The position numbers and the translations under genes were made by a program. This document shows, in pieces, positions 24,153 through 35,900 of a stretch of DNA of 64,000 bases (its first letter is position 1; each line of letters begins with the position of its first letter). The notes beneath the pieces were generated by a model. That model saw only the letters and a program-made list of their open reading frames with translations, had not been told where the DNA came from and ran no database searches. The DNA is from Choanephora cucurbitarum (Eukaryota; Mucoromycota; Mucoromycetes; Mucorales; Choanephoraceae). The stretch lies in contig JAIWNI010000057.1 of the NCBI GenBank assembly GCA_025331435.1, positions 1-64,000 on the forward strand, in the 5' to 3' direction.

Positions 24153-24480
24153 TCGCTGTCAATTTCTTGGAAGCCAGATTGACAATCTCTTGTACACCCA
24201 TCATAATGATATCAGGCTTGTCCATACCATACAGCCATTTAGTCAAACTCTCGGGCTTAGCCGCATTCATGTTCCAAGAACAGACCATGACCTGAATCAG
24301 ATTCAACTCAGCTTACGTGGATGTTTGACTGATCATCTCGTGTTCTAATTCTTGACTATCAATCAATATTCATCATCCATCAACACACTCACCTAACCAG
24401 TGCTCACTCAACAGTCCACCCCAGACGACCATATGTCCTTCACTGTCCATACTGACAACAGCCATATGGGTCACAATAAA
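24153..24480 (-). pseudogene. Fragment of an inositol polyphosphate 5-phosphatase with WD-type domain
   Basis: Two adjacent exon-like pieces on the minus strand keep splice sites. The first (to 24393) reads HMAVVSMDSEGHMVVWGG, like the last blade of the beta-propeller found before the catalytic domain in some fungal 5-phosphatases. The second (24311-24153) reads VMVCSWNMNAAKPESL and KPDIIMMGVQEIVNL, matching the start of the IPPc catalytic domain (WNMN and GVQEIV motifs; the E is the metal-binding glutamate). Nothing that follows continues the domain: the remaining catalytic motifs (GDLNYR, PSWCDRIL) are absent and stops appear by about 24060. This looks like a truncated duplicate of a gene located elsewhere. 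Confidence 0.7.
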
Positions 24481-24539
24481 TGAAAAAAAAAACTTCCCTA
24501 TACAACAGTAGCTCTTTTTTTTTATTATTATTATTATTT

Positions 24540-26317
24540 TCAAAGTATATGCTCAATATAATACTTGAGTAATTCTATACAGACAGTGGCATCTTCCAAT
24601 GAATCATGACCTTCACTGCCTATCTGAATGAACTTCTTTAAATAGGTTGATGTCAAATAACTGAGTTTGTTTCGATAAGGCAGTCCATTTTTATGAGGAT
24701 AAAGCTAATAGAAGACAATGAGTCATAAAGCTTCTTTGATCAATAATGTAACTTACAGCAACCGTATCAATCACTTTAGAATGAATAATGCGAAGTGCAT
24801 TCAAATCGTTTTCGAGACCATGACCTATCAAAATCGTATCCTGACTGAGATATTGAAAGAGCGCTTGCCTCAAACTCACCAAGTCATGCTGTACACCTTC
24901 CAATGTCTTGACACCACTATAATGTGTATTCAGATCCACAACCATACTTGAAGGCAACACAAGTTCATCCAAAAGCACCTGCATCTTTTCATCCACAGCC
25001 GTCAATCGAATCAACTCCATACCTGCTGTCGTATAGCCCATTTCACAATCCAAGGCAATCAACTTTCGATGCTGCACAGCAGAAACAGGTGGCTTGACAA
25101 ACGGTATCTTTTGATGCAGCACCCGTGTGTCTGTGTCCTTGTAGACATGAGGTCCTCGGGCACACCCTGGACTACCAAGAGGATCCTCACAACAACCATA
25201 GGCCTTTTGCTTCTGTCCGTCTCTGATGACCATGCGAATACGTGCAGGATGATAGACACAGGCATCCATGTCTTCCTTGTTCAGGATAGCCTTGATCAGG
25301 TACTCATGGCTACATCGATCACAGGCATGAACTTCTCCTACAGTGGCTACCTTGACAGGAGAAGCAGATGTGGTCAAGAGATCGGACATAGGGTATTCGA
25401 GTTCTCTCTGCTGTGTTTCGGACAGGATACATGCCTGTGCTTTATCCCAAATGGCCTGTGCTGCCTTTAACTGTTCCTGAGGATCTACCCAATCACCATC
25501 CAGTCCGACATCGGATTCGTCTGTCGCGAGGGGACGTTTCTTAAGGTGCATGAGGGTGGTGGTAGCCATCTGTTTGTATCCTGCTACATTGGTGGTGCTG
25601 GACAAAATCTTTTCTTCTTGCGCTTTTGCATGTTCTGTTGCTAATGTTGGTTTCTTTTTCAAGATGGGTTCATAGATACGTTGGAATGCTTCATATAGTT
25701 TGGTGGCAATAAGCTGATATCACAATGAGATGATAGATTCAATTGAAAGTCGTTGTCTAGCTTACCTGTCTCACTTTAAGAGGGACAACTGATTTGAGAT
25801 TAGGTAGAATAGTAGGTGGTCCTATGGATTTAGGCATGGACTTGAAGGGAAATAAGATCACTTTTTTTTTTGTTTCAATAACACATATATACTTTACCTG
25901 AGGAGGAGGCGCTCTTTTCCTTGCTGCCTCAAGTGCACTAAGAGGTCTAGTTTTTGTTGGTTCAGATGGCATTCTATTGGTTTGTTGAAGAGATAATGGA
26001 TTGGATCGATTCGTTGTTGGGTTCGAAGTCCGAGAAGTTGATGGGTTGGTTGGTCGAGTCACTGATGGGGTTGTTGTCGAGATTAAAGAGGGAATAATTT
26101 GCTTTGGTTTGGAGAGAGTGTTTGTCTGTTCTAACCGATCTGTCACTTTGCGTCGCTTGACATTCTGATTGAGATCGACTCCTTCCTGATGGATTGATGA
26201 CTTTGCCTTCTTGCTTTCTGTGGCTGGTAAGTTATGTGAATAAAAACACGGATCTCTTCGACACTTGGGATAGTGGGGACAACGAATGGACTTGAAAAGC
26301 CCTAATGAAGGAAGCAT
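24540..26317 (-). CDS. REX3: RNA exonuclease of the REX3/REXO1 family
   Basis: DEDD-type 3'-5' RNA exonuclease acting in maturation of structural RNAs. Four exons, 26317-25898, 25840-25766, 25713-24757 and 24704-24540, all in phase 0, give 538 residues. The N terminus has a CCCH-type finger (RCPHYPKCRRDPCFYSHN), as in yeast Rex3, followed by a Ser/Thr/Asn/Pro-rich linker (about 60-150). A Cys/His cluster (CDRCSHEY, CVYHPAR, YGCCEDPLGSPGCARGPHVY) precedes the nuclease. Catalytic motifs are complete: ALDCEMGYT (Exo I), GHGLENDLNAL (Exo II) and HDSLEDATVC (Exo III, with the essential H and D). Removal of each intron is required to keep these motifs in order. Which of Rex3 or REXO1 is the true orthologue is uncertain; the nuclease call is firm. 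Confidence 0.92.
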
Positions 26318-26523
26318 CGTTTATATAGACCAGAAAAAAAAAAGAACAATCTATCTGTCTTATAAAAAAAAATATGCAGCTAATCAATTTAACTTTTGAT
26401 TTGAGTTGTAGTATGATCTAATTCTGCTTATAAGGTTTCATAGGGTACTAGCAAGCACTGTAACGATATCAATATCCCCCTTTATGTCTTATCTATCTTC
26501 ATTTTGCCTCTCTTCAATCTATT
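26318..26523. other. Short spacer upstream of REX3
   Basis: AT-rich sequence with no recognisable signal apart from A and T runs. Confidence 0.3.
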
Positions 26524-26739
26524 GTATTTTTCAGCAAATAAGAGAAAATCTCAGAAAAAATAAGAGAAAATTATTGGATAAAATAAGAGAAAAAAAAATG
26601 GTAATTAGTAGAAAGCACTTTTCTCACTATTATTAATTAACAGAAGTGCTTTCTACTAATTACCATTTTTTTTTCTCTTAATTTTTCTTGGACTTTCTCT
26701 TATTTGACCTAAAATTTTCTCTTATTTGCTGAAAAATAC
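26524..26739. repeat. 216-bp foldback element (MITE-like), sharing its tip with the MULE end
   Basis: A 26-bp terminal repeat starting GTATTTTTCAGCAAATAAGA (26524-26549) is perfectly inverted at 26714-26739. A second inverted pair nearer the centre (about 26588-26617 and 26642-26672, GGTAATTAGTAGAAAGCACT core) makes the whole unit able to fold into a hairpin. It has no coding capacity. The terminal 12 bases (GTATTTTTCAGC) also occur inverted just outside the right MULE terminal repeat at 40726-40737. No clear target duplication was seen. Confidence 0.75.
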
Positions 26740-26766
26740 GATATCACTTTAAACTTTTTACTTGGG

Positions 26767-27114
26767 AAACACTACGTCCACTCCAATGTCCACTCCCTAC
26801 AGACACCCCACTTTCTTTGTGCACTGTAGATTTGTCCACTTCCTAAGAGCACCCCACTTTTTTTACTATAGCACATAAGATCCTGATAGAAAAAAAAAGT
26901 ACTTCATAGATATCAAAACCTTCTCTAATCTTCTGAAGATGAGCCTATACAATACAGTACGGGATCGATATTTGAAAAATGAAGGGGGGAGACAGAAGGA
27001 TTATTATCATAGTTATGAAAAAAATGGGGTGCTCTTAGGAAGTGGACAAATCTACAGTGCACAAAGAAAGTGGGGTGTCTGTAGGGAGTGGACATTGGAG
27101 TGGACGTAGTGTTT
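26767..27114. repeat. 348-bp MITE-like element with about 97-bp terminal inverted repeats
   Basis: The left arm (26767-26863, AAACACTACGTCCACTCCAA onward) is the reverse complement of the right arm (27018-27114) over about 97 bases with a single mismatch seen near the inner end. The roughly 150-bp centre is AT-rich and non-coding. Such near-identity of arms indicates recent insertion or gene conversion. No convincing target-site duplication flanks it. The family is not recognised; the 5' tip AAACACTACGTCC does not match the MULE tip. Confidence 0.85.
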
Positions 27115-30100
27115 GACTACTGTTATTGATTGTTCTCCCTCCTTTTTTTTTGAATACTGATATCTGTCTGATGAGCTTGTAATTTGTATGAAGAATAACA
27201 TTGAATCAATAAACAAAAGATGATTTGATGAGTTTCAGAAAAAGCAAGAATAGATTTGCATATATATATATATATATATGAAGATTAGACTTTCTCTTTT
27301 AAAGCCTTTCAACTGCATCTTGGCAGTCATTAGATGAACAGATAGGAAGAGCAATGTAACAAATGTAAGAACCTTCTTTGTCTGATAATCGACCATCATT
27401 TCATCTATAGACACAAAAAAGAAATTCCTCCCTCCTCCTCTGTTCCTGACACCCCCAAATATAGACGTGGCTCCTCATTGGCTATTGTTGTCAAGTAAAA
27501 ATGGTCTGTGCAAAAAATTGACAGTTTTTTTTTCACTTGTCCTGAGATTACAAATAAGGAAGGTTACTATTGATTGTTATTATTTTCAAACAGCGAATAA
27601 GAATTATGGATCACATCGATCTTACCGACCTGTTCAATCGAGTTGTGAATTGCATTTGTGGACATTTGTCTACAGCCTAAAGGACAAATCATTTCTCCAC
27701 TCGGGCCAATCATTTCTCGACTTTGGCCATTCATTTTTGAGATTCCGTCATTTATTTTTTCGAAAACGCCAATTTCAATAGGCTTGACTGTATTTGACAG
27801 TTCAATCAAGCTTAGTTTGATAAAGACCTTGTATTTCTTGCTTTATTGAGTGTTTGAGGAAAAAGCATCCACACCGATGCTTAATGAGAGAAGTATGTAC
27901 TGCCTCAGGCTCGATTCTATTCAGTATAAAACTGTACAGCTACGAGAGAACAATGACGAGCATATGCATCATTTTATTTTTGACAACCAGCTCCAAGTTA
28001 ACTGGTGGATGAAGGTAAACAAAAAAATAACTGTTGGACGAAACCCATAAGCTTGTGTTACCACTCACTATTTACATTAAAGCTACTACTCATTCGACTT
28101 GAAATCAGGCTTCATCGATCAACAAAAGACGAACTTTGATTCAGTCTAGAACTTATTTGCCTTCATCATATACCCTATTGATGAAAATAAATGCAACAAG
28201 TAAGTCCTGAATTTACAAAAGTAATATGATTGCAATCATACAAATAAAGCTTGAGCTAAAAGATATTTTCAAGTTCTTTTTGCATATGAAAAAAGGCCAT
28301 TCGACAATGCAAGCTTATTTACAGTTATTAAGCTTTGTTTTTAATATGAAAGCAGGACCTGTGTTTACTGTATTTAATTCTTTAAAGTAAATGGCAAACT
28401 AAGAGGAATCTGCAATCAACTAATTTCTTAGGCCTTGATGATAATAGCAATCAATTCATCATCCTTGCCTATTTTTTTAAACACCAAAAAAAAGAGTAGA
28501 TGTGAACAAAACTGTATTTAATTTTTATGGATGTAAACAAAGCAATCTATATACGGAAGTCATTCAAAAAATAGTAATAGATAGGAGCAATCGATCAGGT
28601 ATCCGAAAGTACGTTTACATTTTTGTTTGATCTTGTTCAAAAGCATCAGTTATTTTTTAAAAAAAATAAAAAGCAAGGCTAGAAATACCAAAAGGTGTTT
28701 CTGCTTGAGTTGATGTAGCTTATTTAGTCTCTTATAAACCGCTCTAACTACTAGCCAAAAAGTTGTGTAGTTGACAAAAACGAAATCACTACGGCGCATA
28801 TAGAGTAGTTTTTTTCCTAGAAATTATTTTGACATCCGACGTATGTATATGAGGTTTCACATACGAATTTCGTATGTAAATACAAACGTTTTTCGTGTGT
28901 AAATACAAATATATGTTTGCATTTACAAATGAGACATCTGAGTTTGCAATCGGTAGTTGATCTAACATCCAATGTAGAAGCAAGTGATTTGAGCTTCAGC
29001 ATCAATTGCAAAGACGTTACAAGCTCTTCCTACTGAGCAGGTTCTAAATGGTTAAACGGCCATACGAGCGAATAGGGTATCGCTAGTTTTACGAGGATAC
29101 TAGAATACAATTGGGCTTATTTAGGATTTTGGGGCAAATGCAAATGGGTTATTTAAAAATCTAGAATACGGACATGCTATATAAGGGTACTTCTTTAGGA
29201 TGTATTAGGCTACAGCTTTTCGTTTGCTTCTGAAATATAGCTCTAGTTTCAATTAGATGAGATTAGAGGCAGAGCTGCAAGGAGAACATAAGGGTATTTG
29301 AAGATGCCTCAGTGATAATGCGTAGCGTTTTTTTTTGAAAGAGGTATGTGAAAAAGGCTTTGGGATGGTTTCGTCAACAGACATTCAGATTAATGGGCGC
29401 AAGAATGAGAATATATGTCTTCATTTGATTTCGTTTTATCTATACGAATGAGTTTAATGGATGGACTAGTCAATGATGAGCAAGAAAAGTTCTGTTACCA
29501 GTACAAAAGACAACTCTTGACAGAGGGATGGCAAGTCTATTTAGTACAAAGAGAAAGGACAGAGTTAGTCTTCATCATACTTCAAATCGCTCTCGTGGAT
29601 GTTACGTGCAAAGGAAACGAATATGGATAAAAATAGGAGTCAAAGACATGCCTGTATGATAAGACTTTCCTTTTGATTTCAATGAAGATTATAATAGTAG
29701 TGGAAGTGACGCATCAGAATGCTAAATAGCTTGAACAATGTTTAAAAAACAATTTACAGCAGATTTGTTGCGTAATCAAAGTCTTTTTTCAACAACAAAG
29801 CTTACCATTGCTGTGGATTTATTTTAAAAGAAGAAAGAAAAAGTAGGGAATTGGATTGAAGCACCCTGTTTATACTACAAACTGAGCAGTGATGCGAACA
29901 AATAGTGAGTTCTAGCTGATTAAGTCATTCGAAATCGACAAGAAAGGGAAATGTCTTGGATTTGCATGATTTTACTTGAAGATAATTATTGGATAATGTG
30001 CTACACTGTAAGCAATGAAGGAAATTGTACTGCCTTCCGACCTATCTCAGCCAGTAAGAATTTCATTTTCGAAATCTAGTTATTTTTTAGGAAACTATCT

Positions 30101-30343
30101 ACGGTTCCATGTTTCAGTTACCAAACCTTTCATCTCAAAATGGACTAAACAATATCTTATATCCCTTTCGTCCGTTGAATTAATCAAACTCCTTCTTTTT
30201 TTCTTGTTTCTTCTTCCCTTTGAACAGTAAGAAACAATGAGCTCACCTTCACTGCTAGCGAAGTTTTTCGAATTCAGCTGTGTAACGTCGGAAGCTCGTA
30301 AGATTCCTTTTTTGGATTAAGCCAAATATGGGTTAGATTTACT
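27115..30343. other. Repeat-rich intergenic region, 3.2 kb, no gene recognised
   Basis: AT-rich DNA with an (AT)n tract near 27259-27280 and loosely repeated GTATGTAAATACAAA-type units at 28860-28930. Short ORFs occur (for example 29415-29630, 71 codons, MSSFDFVLSIRMSLMDGLVN start) but none shows a recognisable domain, and their composition does not differ from background. Probably old repeat remains. Confidence 0.45.
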
Positions 30344-30569
30344 GGGGGTGGTGGGGGGATTAGATGCCTCATTTAGAATTGGATAATTACATAGAAATAT
30401 GACTTTTTATTGGCTTAAAATTTAAAGTAAATTCAGCTGCCACTAACACCACCATCGATTTTTTTTGCAATTCCGACAGAAGTAGCGGGGATAAGTTAAC
30501 GAGCCTTTTTTGGAAGAGGGGGGTGGTGGAGTTCAATTTAGATGGGGGTGATGGGGGGTTATGGGGGTG
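30344..30569 (+). repeat. G-rich blocks able to form G-quadruplexes
   Basis: G runs such as GGGGGTGGTGGGGGG (30344-30358) and, at 30517-30569, GGGGGGGTGGTGG followed by GGGGGTGATGGGGGG and GGGGGTGACGG. They stand out sharply in otherwise AT-rich DNA and lie on one strand. The repeated GGGGGTGRTGG unit suggests duplication of one short block. Confidence 0.6.
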
Positions 30570-30650
30570 ACGGATTAATTTGATATCTCAAGCAAAAATA
30601 TGTTTCAAATAAAAATATTTTATTGGATTAAAAATGCTAACTAGCTCACT

Positions 30651-30878
30651 TGCTACTAGGCTCTGGACTCCCACTGCTAGACTCTAAGTAGCTACTGCTG
30701 GGCTCTGATTGCTAGGGTAGGCTGTATTAACCCTGGACTACAAGTAAATAGATAATTAGGCTTCCACAGCCCATATCCTTTCTACATTGCTTCCGAGATT
30801 TGTACAGTTCATCCTAGCAATCAAAGCCTAGCAGTAACTACCTGGAGCTTAATAGTGGGAGTTCAGAGCCTAGTAGCA
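30651..30878. repeat. Imperfect inverted repeat, arms about 65 bp
   Basis: The left arm (30651-30715, TGCTACTAGGCTCTGGACTC onward) pairs with the right arm (30813-30878) with several mismatches, around a 97-bp centre. Each arm itself contains repeated GCTACTGCTGGGCTCTG-like units. It is a foldback or a degraded MITE unlike the two at 26.5-27.1 kb. No coding content. Confidence 0.65.
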
Positions 30879-31348
30879 AATGATCTATAGTAAACTACAA
30901 TAAACGATAATAGTTTCAACTACGCTTGAGGTAGTTGTTCATCCTAGCTTAATGATAAAGTATTAGCAATAGAAGGATTTCAAGAAACACACAATACTTA
31001 CGTTGAGAGCAACTAGTATTTGCGAAGAATAACATTGTCTACGAGAAGGAATTCTATTAGAACTATATTTTTTAAGTGATTTGTTAGAATTTACTCGCTT
31101 CATCTTGAAACTGTCTCGCATCTGCTCATCCTAACTTTACATAAGAGTCAGTAAACAGTAATACTATAACGTGCTTGAGTTACCTAGTGTTTTCCAAGTT
31201 TTGAAGAGATAGGAATAAAGTGATATACAGATTAAACATGTACTTGACTATAGTTTTTTTCTAAAAAAAAATAAAAGAGGGAAAAAATAAAAATCCTCCT
31301 AAGTCCCAACTTCCAGCTTTTCGAATTTTCGTCAAGTCCCTTTGAAGT

Positions 31349-31990
31349 TCAGATTGAGATAGAGCAATTGATTTTATTGGATGTTCTCAGCAAAATCGGC
31401 TCTTCAACGTCTTTAGGGGGGGCTACCCCAACATTTTGACCAATATAATTCACTGTAAAGTTAACTTTCCTTTTTTGTGACTCAATTTCCATGGTGGTGT
31501 AAGAGTAAAAGGAAGCGAAGGAATCTGTAAACGAAACGTGTCGTTTGTTGTTTGAGAGACTTGAGAGACTGAAGAGACTTGAGAGGAATGGAGGAAGCGG
31601 GGGAGCGAAACAGAATAAACAAGATGGGCAAGTGTGAGAGCAAAAGTGAAAGATATTCTTTGAATATACATTGGGTTGATACAATAGCTAGGACCGAAGT
31701 CCATACTTTACCACGAAGGGAGTTACGCACTAACGAGGCTCCAGGGCACCACTCCTGGAGTATATCACGAAGGCCTATGGGTTTCCCAGACCCATTTTCC
31801 GCAAGGCACCGACAACGAGGGAAACAGAGAAAAACAGACAACAGACACCGCGCACAACACGACCAAAAGTTTAAGCTGAGGGTGAGAGAGAAAGGAGGTT
31901 CGGAGGAGGCGTCAGAAAATGGGAAGCATAGGTTGAATGAGAGTCTTGATCACCTTTACGAGTGACGAAGTCGTAATGAGTTTTATTCAA
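31349..31990 (-). mobile_element. Possible 5' fragment of a retroelement
   Basis: This block has higher GC than its surroundings and, on the minus strand, ends in an ORF start (MEIESQKRKVNFTVNYIGQN) that runs about 47 codons before a stop. The preceding 350 bp contain several clustered GC-rich segments, as in LINE 5' leaders or an LTR leader. The MULE end begins about 60 bp to the right. No LTR pair, primer-binding site or second domain was found, so the assignment is weak. Confidence 0.25.
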
Positions 31991-32050
31991 TCCTACCGTT
32001 ACACAAGCAAAAAGTGATGAATAGCGGAAAGAAAGGCGATGCATTTCGCC

Positions 32051-32197
32051 GGGTTGGCTATATTCACCTCACAAGAATTTTCTTTTTGGGAGTTTACACC
32101 TCACTTTTTATTTTCGCCCAATCATTTATCTTTATTTTGTAAATTTTGGTACACCCCATATTTTCCTCCCCTCACTTTTTCTACACACCTCATTTTT
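32051..32197. repeat. MULE left terminal inverted repeat
   Basis: Starts GGGTTGGCTATATTCACCTC. It matches the reverse complement of the right repeat over about 147 bases, with differences such as one in the TTTTCTTTTT/TTTCCTTTTT run and one in the TTCCTCCCC/TTCCTTCCC run. Confidence 0.85.
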
Positions 32198-32743
32198 CTT
32201 TGGGTTGCTGATGCGGATTTGTGTTTTCAATACTTTGTATAAATCTTTATTCTAATTTTATGTGATATAAGCTATTAGTTGTAAAGTCCATAATTATATA
32301 TGCACAACTAATTTCGTTATCGTCATATTTTGGCTTGTGCCGTACAAGTCCTCTGCAATTAACAAAACTCCTACCGCAGGAACAAGAGAAAAGCGAAGAG
32401 TGTCATTGAAATTTCGATCTGATTTCAATTTTGCCTTTCTTAATGCCTGTCTATAGATCAGGCTTGCCCCATCATCTCCATAGTATCCTGGCTAAAAAAA
32501 AGTTTAGAGTTCTGCAATTAGTTATCAATGAGACTAAAAATACCAAATAAGTGCCAATAGGTGTGCACGAATCCCTCCTCCTTGATTCTGGACATAAAGT
32601 TCTCGTATGAATTATACATCAAGTTGGCTAGACCGTTTTCATCATCTTGTTCTATAAGCTTCAAACATCTGGTTATCCTGTCATCTATGTTTTCAAGGCT
32701 AATTGTTGGTCGTTCCTACAACAATCCTCCTTGACTCAGCTTC

Positions 32744-32857
32744 GTCAGTCAATGTGGTACAGGCTCCAAGAGCCGCGCTTTATTTTCCTTTTTTAAAAAT
32801 TTATAATATATATAACTAAATAAAATATAATGTCCCCTTTTCCCTTATACCTTCAAA
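32744..32857. repeat. DIRS left inverted terminal repeat
   Basis: Runs from GTCAGTCAATGTGGTACAGG to CCTTATACCTTCAAA. It is the reverse complement of 36820-36934 except for one A inserted in an A run on the right side. Confidence 0.9.
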
Positions 32858-32943
32858 TGCTAAGTATTCATATAATTCAATTTTTTTTTTTATAAGGGAG
32901 GGGTGAAAGTAGCTTCAACCAAAGTATTTCTTGAAGAGTGTTT

Positions 32944-35900
32944 TTACCAATTGGGTGGGTGTACCACATTTCCTGACTTCGCTTCGTCAACAATCGTATT
33001 GTTGGTCGTTCCTACAACAATCCTCCTTGACTCAGCTTCGTCAGTCAATGTGGTATGGTTCTCCGTAAGTGAAAAAATTGAATTGGCAATGGATGTACTG
33101 GATGATTGTTGAGCTCGTGGCTTATAGTAATAACGTTCGAAGGTATTGGCATTGCTGCTCCAATTTGCGTGTTGTTTAACTGCTTGAATAGAATGTGACT
33201 TCTCCACCGCCTTTGTGCTTGAGGCTGATCTGATTGAATGTGCTTTGTATTTGTTGGTGTCTATGCCTGCTTGCTTCATCAAAGATTTTATCCAGTTGGA
33301 CACTGTAGAGGGTCTTACTGAGGTGGTTTCTTTTTCAATGTTCCCTAAATACGTAAGAAATAGTGTATGGTCCTTTGGGAGTGATCTTCGAACTGATGTT
33401 GTTTGTTGAGTAAAAAAATATAATGTTGTTGTGGGGCATAGTTCCCTGTCTTCAATCAGCCCTAATTGTGTTGACTTCATATTGGCTTCTTTAGCTTCTG
33501 GAAAGTGTAGAACCACTGATATAGCTTGGTCTTCTTCTGTTTTGAAATGCACATGTTGAAATTGCAGTCGTCCTATATCAGATCTAGGGTGCGCCATAGT
33601 AGCTAAGCATAAGAGTATGAGTGTCTTCTGTTGTAAGTCTGACAATGTAAGATTCGTATTGTCTGCCCAATTATTTTTGACGAAAGTAGTGAGTATGTCT
33701 GTGTCCCAAGTAATCATATCAGCTTCTTTTGGGATTCGTATGTCTTGACGTCGCTTGGCTTGAAAAAACTGCATGATTTTTTCTTGTTGAGCTAATGGTG
33801 GTTGTGTTGGATGAAGTACTTTAAATACTGATGCTATCGCGGAACGGATTCCGTTAAGATGCTGTACTGAGTAAGACCGGTTTTCCATCAGGAACTTAAA
33901 CACATTGTCCACGCTGTATTCTTCTGGGTTTTCTGCTGGGTGTTGTTGCTTACACCAACCTTCCCATTTTCGCCAACCATTGTTGTATAGTCTGTTAGTA
34001 TTGCGTCTAGTGGCATGTGTCAGAAATTCAATCTCATCTTCTGTCAAACCATCTTTCTTTCGCTTCTTCCTGATAACTTCCAAGCGATCATCGTCCACCT
34101 TTGTACTTGGAATATCATTGGCTCGGCTAGTTGCTTCATCCGTAGTATTACCGGAAACCAATGCTGTGTCGTCCACAGTGGTGTTATCAAAACTGCTGAT
34201 GCAATTTTTTGTCGTTTCAACTTCTGTAATACTTGTGGTATCAGTTTCCACGGGGGAAACAGGTACATTCCTTTTGTCTTCCATGTCTGGCTGAAGGCAT
34301 CGAGGGCTGTTGCTGCTGGATCTGGTCGTAGGCTGTAGAATGTTTCTAGTTGATGGTTGGTGCGCGACGCAAAGGCGTCGACGAGTAATGGTCCCCATGT
34401 TTTGTTGATCTTGTTGAACGTCTTCCTCGGTAAGTGTACTTCGTATAATGGATTTTTTATTGACTTCCGACTGAGTTGATCTGCTTGAATATTGTTTACG
34501 CCCGGAATATGTTGATATTCTACTGTAAGGTTGAACTCGTTGCATAAATCTTGTATTTGTACCGCCAGTTGTTGTAGTACTGGTGAGGATGTGCCTCCTG
34601 ATTTGGTTACAAATTTTAGTGCGGTAATATTGTCTGTATAAATCTTTATCGTGTTGTTTCTGTATTTTCGCGCATGGAGTTGAAGTGCGAATAAGATTGC
34701 TGATAATTCTCGAACATTGATGGATTGGTGTTTTTCTTCTTCGGTCCAATAACCTGTTGTTTCGAGTTCGGATGATGTGACTCCCCATGCGATATCGGAA
34801 GCGTCGACATGAATCGTAAGTGCCGGTTTCTGGTTGTCGATTTTTTGAATTGGTAAGCCATTTTTGTTCGTCACAAAGTTCATCCACCATTGTAACTCTT
34901 CGCTGCTGTTGTTGGTGATCGTAAACTGTGAGTCCCATTTCTGATGATGTCTGTGAAGGCTGTATGCGAGATCTCTTTGTAAGTACCTTATGTGCAATAG
35001 AGCGTCCCCGATTGCTGGTATCATTGACGTCATTTTTCCTAATAGACTGGCGTACCATCTGCATGTCCTCTTGGGTTGATTCAAGGCTTGTTTGATTCTG
35101 CTGATCAGTTTTTGAATTTTTTGTGTAGGTGCTGAAATCTTCATTGATCGTGTGTTGAAGTGAAAGCCTAGAAACTCCTGTTTGTGTAACGGAGTTAGTA
35201 TGCTTTTTTCGTAATTTATGATGAAACCAAGTGATTCTAGATGGGATATGACCTGCTTGCTGACGTTGTACATTTCTTCTTTTGTCTTTGCTAATATGCA
35301 TATGTCGTCTAGATAGTAAACTAATCGAACGCTTTGTTTTCTTAGGCATTCTATCGCAAATCTCATTATTTTTGAGAAGATCCGAGGACTGACACTCATG
35401 CCAAACGCCAGTGTCTTGTATTGATAGACCACTCCTTGATTCAGAAACGTGAGATACTTGCGTGATTGCGGATGAAGTGGGACTACTGTGTACGCATCCT
35501 TCAAATCCAATTTGCAAATCAAGTCGTTTTTTTCTACAATTTCTCTTAAGGCTGGGATGCCTTCCATCTTGAAATGGTGACACTGAATGAAGTTGTTGAT
35601 TCTCTGGCAATCCAATATTGGTCGTCTCTTGTTGGGTTCCTGGATTGTGAAGAAATTGGATAGGAAATCTGTATTTTGGGACGGTGATATTTCGATAATA
35701 TCTGCTTGAATAAATTTGTTGACAGCTTCGTTTACAGCTTGTTGTTCTGTTTGGTTCAAATGTAGTGGTCGTATTTTCCATGGTTGAGGTGTTGATGTAA
35801 ATTGAATTCGGTATCCCTGTTGTACTACTGAGAGGGGCCAACTGTGTGATGTGATTGTTTTCCATTGTTGATAGAATTGTGTTAGTCTTCCCCCAGGCTT

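Noticed and set aside
26020..26050. GGGTTCGAAGTCC, like a tRNA T-arm
   Set aside because: It lies inside the REX3 linker coding sequence and no acceptor or anticodon stem can be built around it.
31579..31965. 128-codon + strand ORF
   Set aside because: No recognisable motif; overlaps competing ORFs on the other strand in a GC-richer repeat fragment.
33905..34338. Overlapping + strand ORFs of about 110-130 codons
   Set aside because: They lie opposite the DIRS recombinase/RT region with no domain content.
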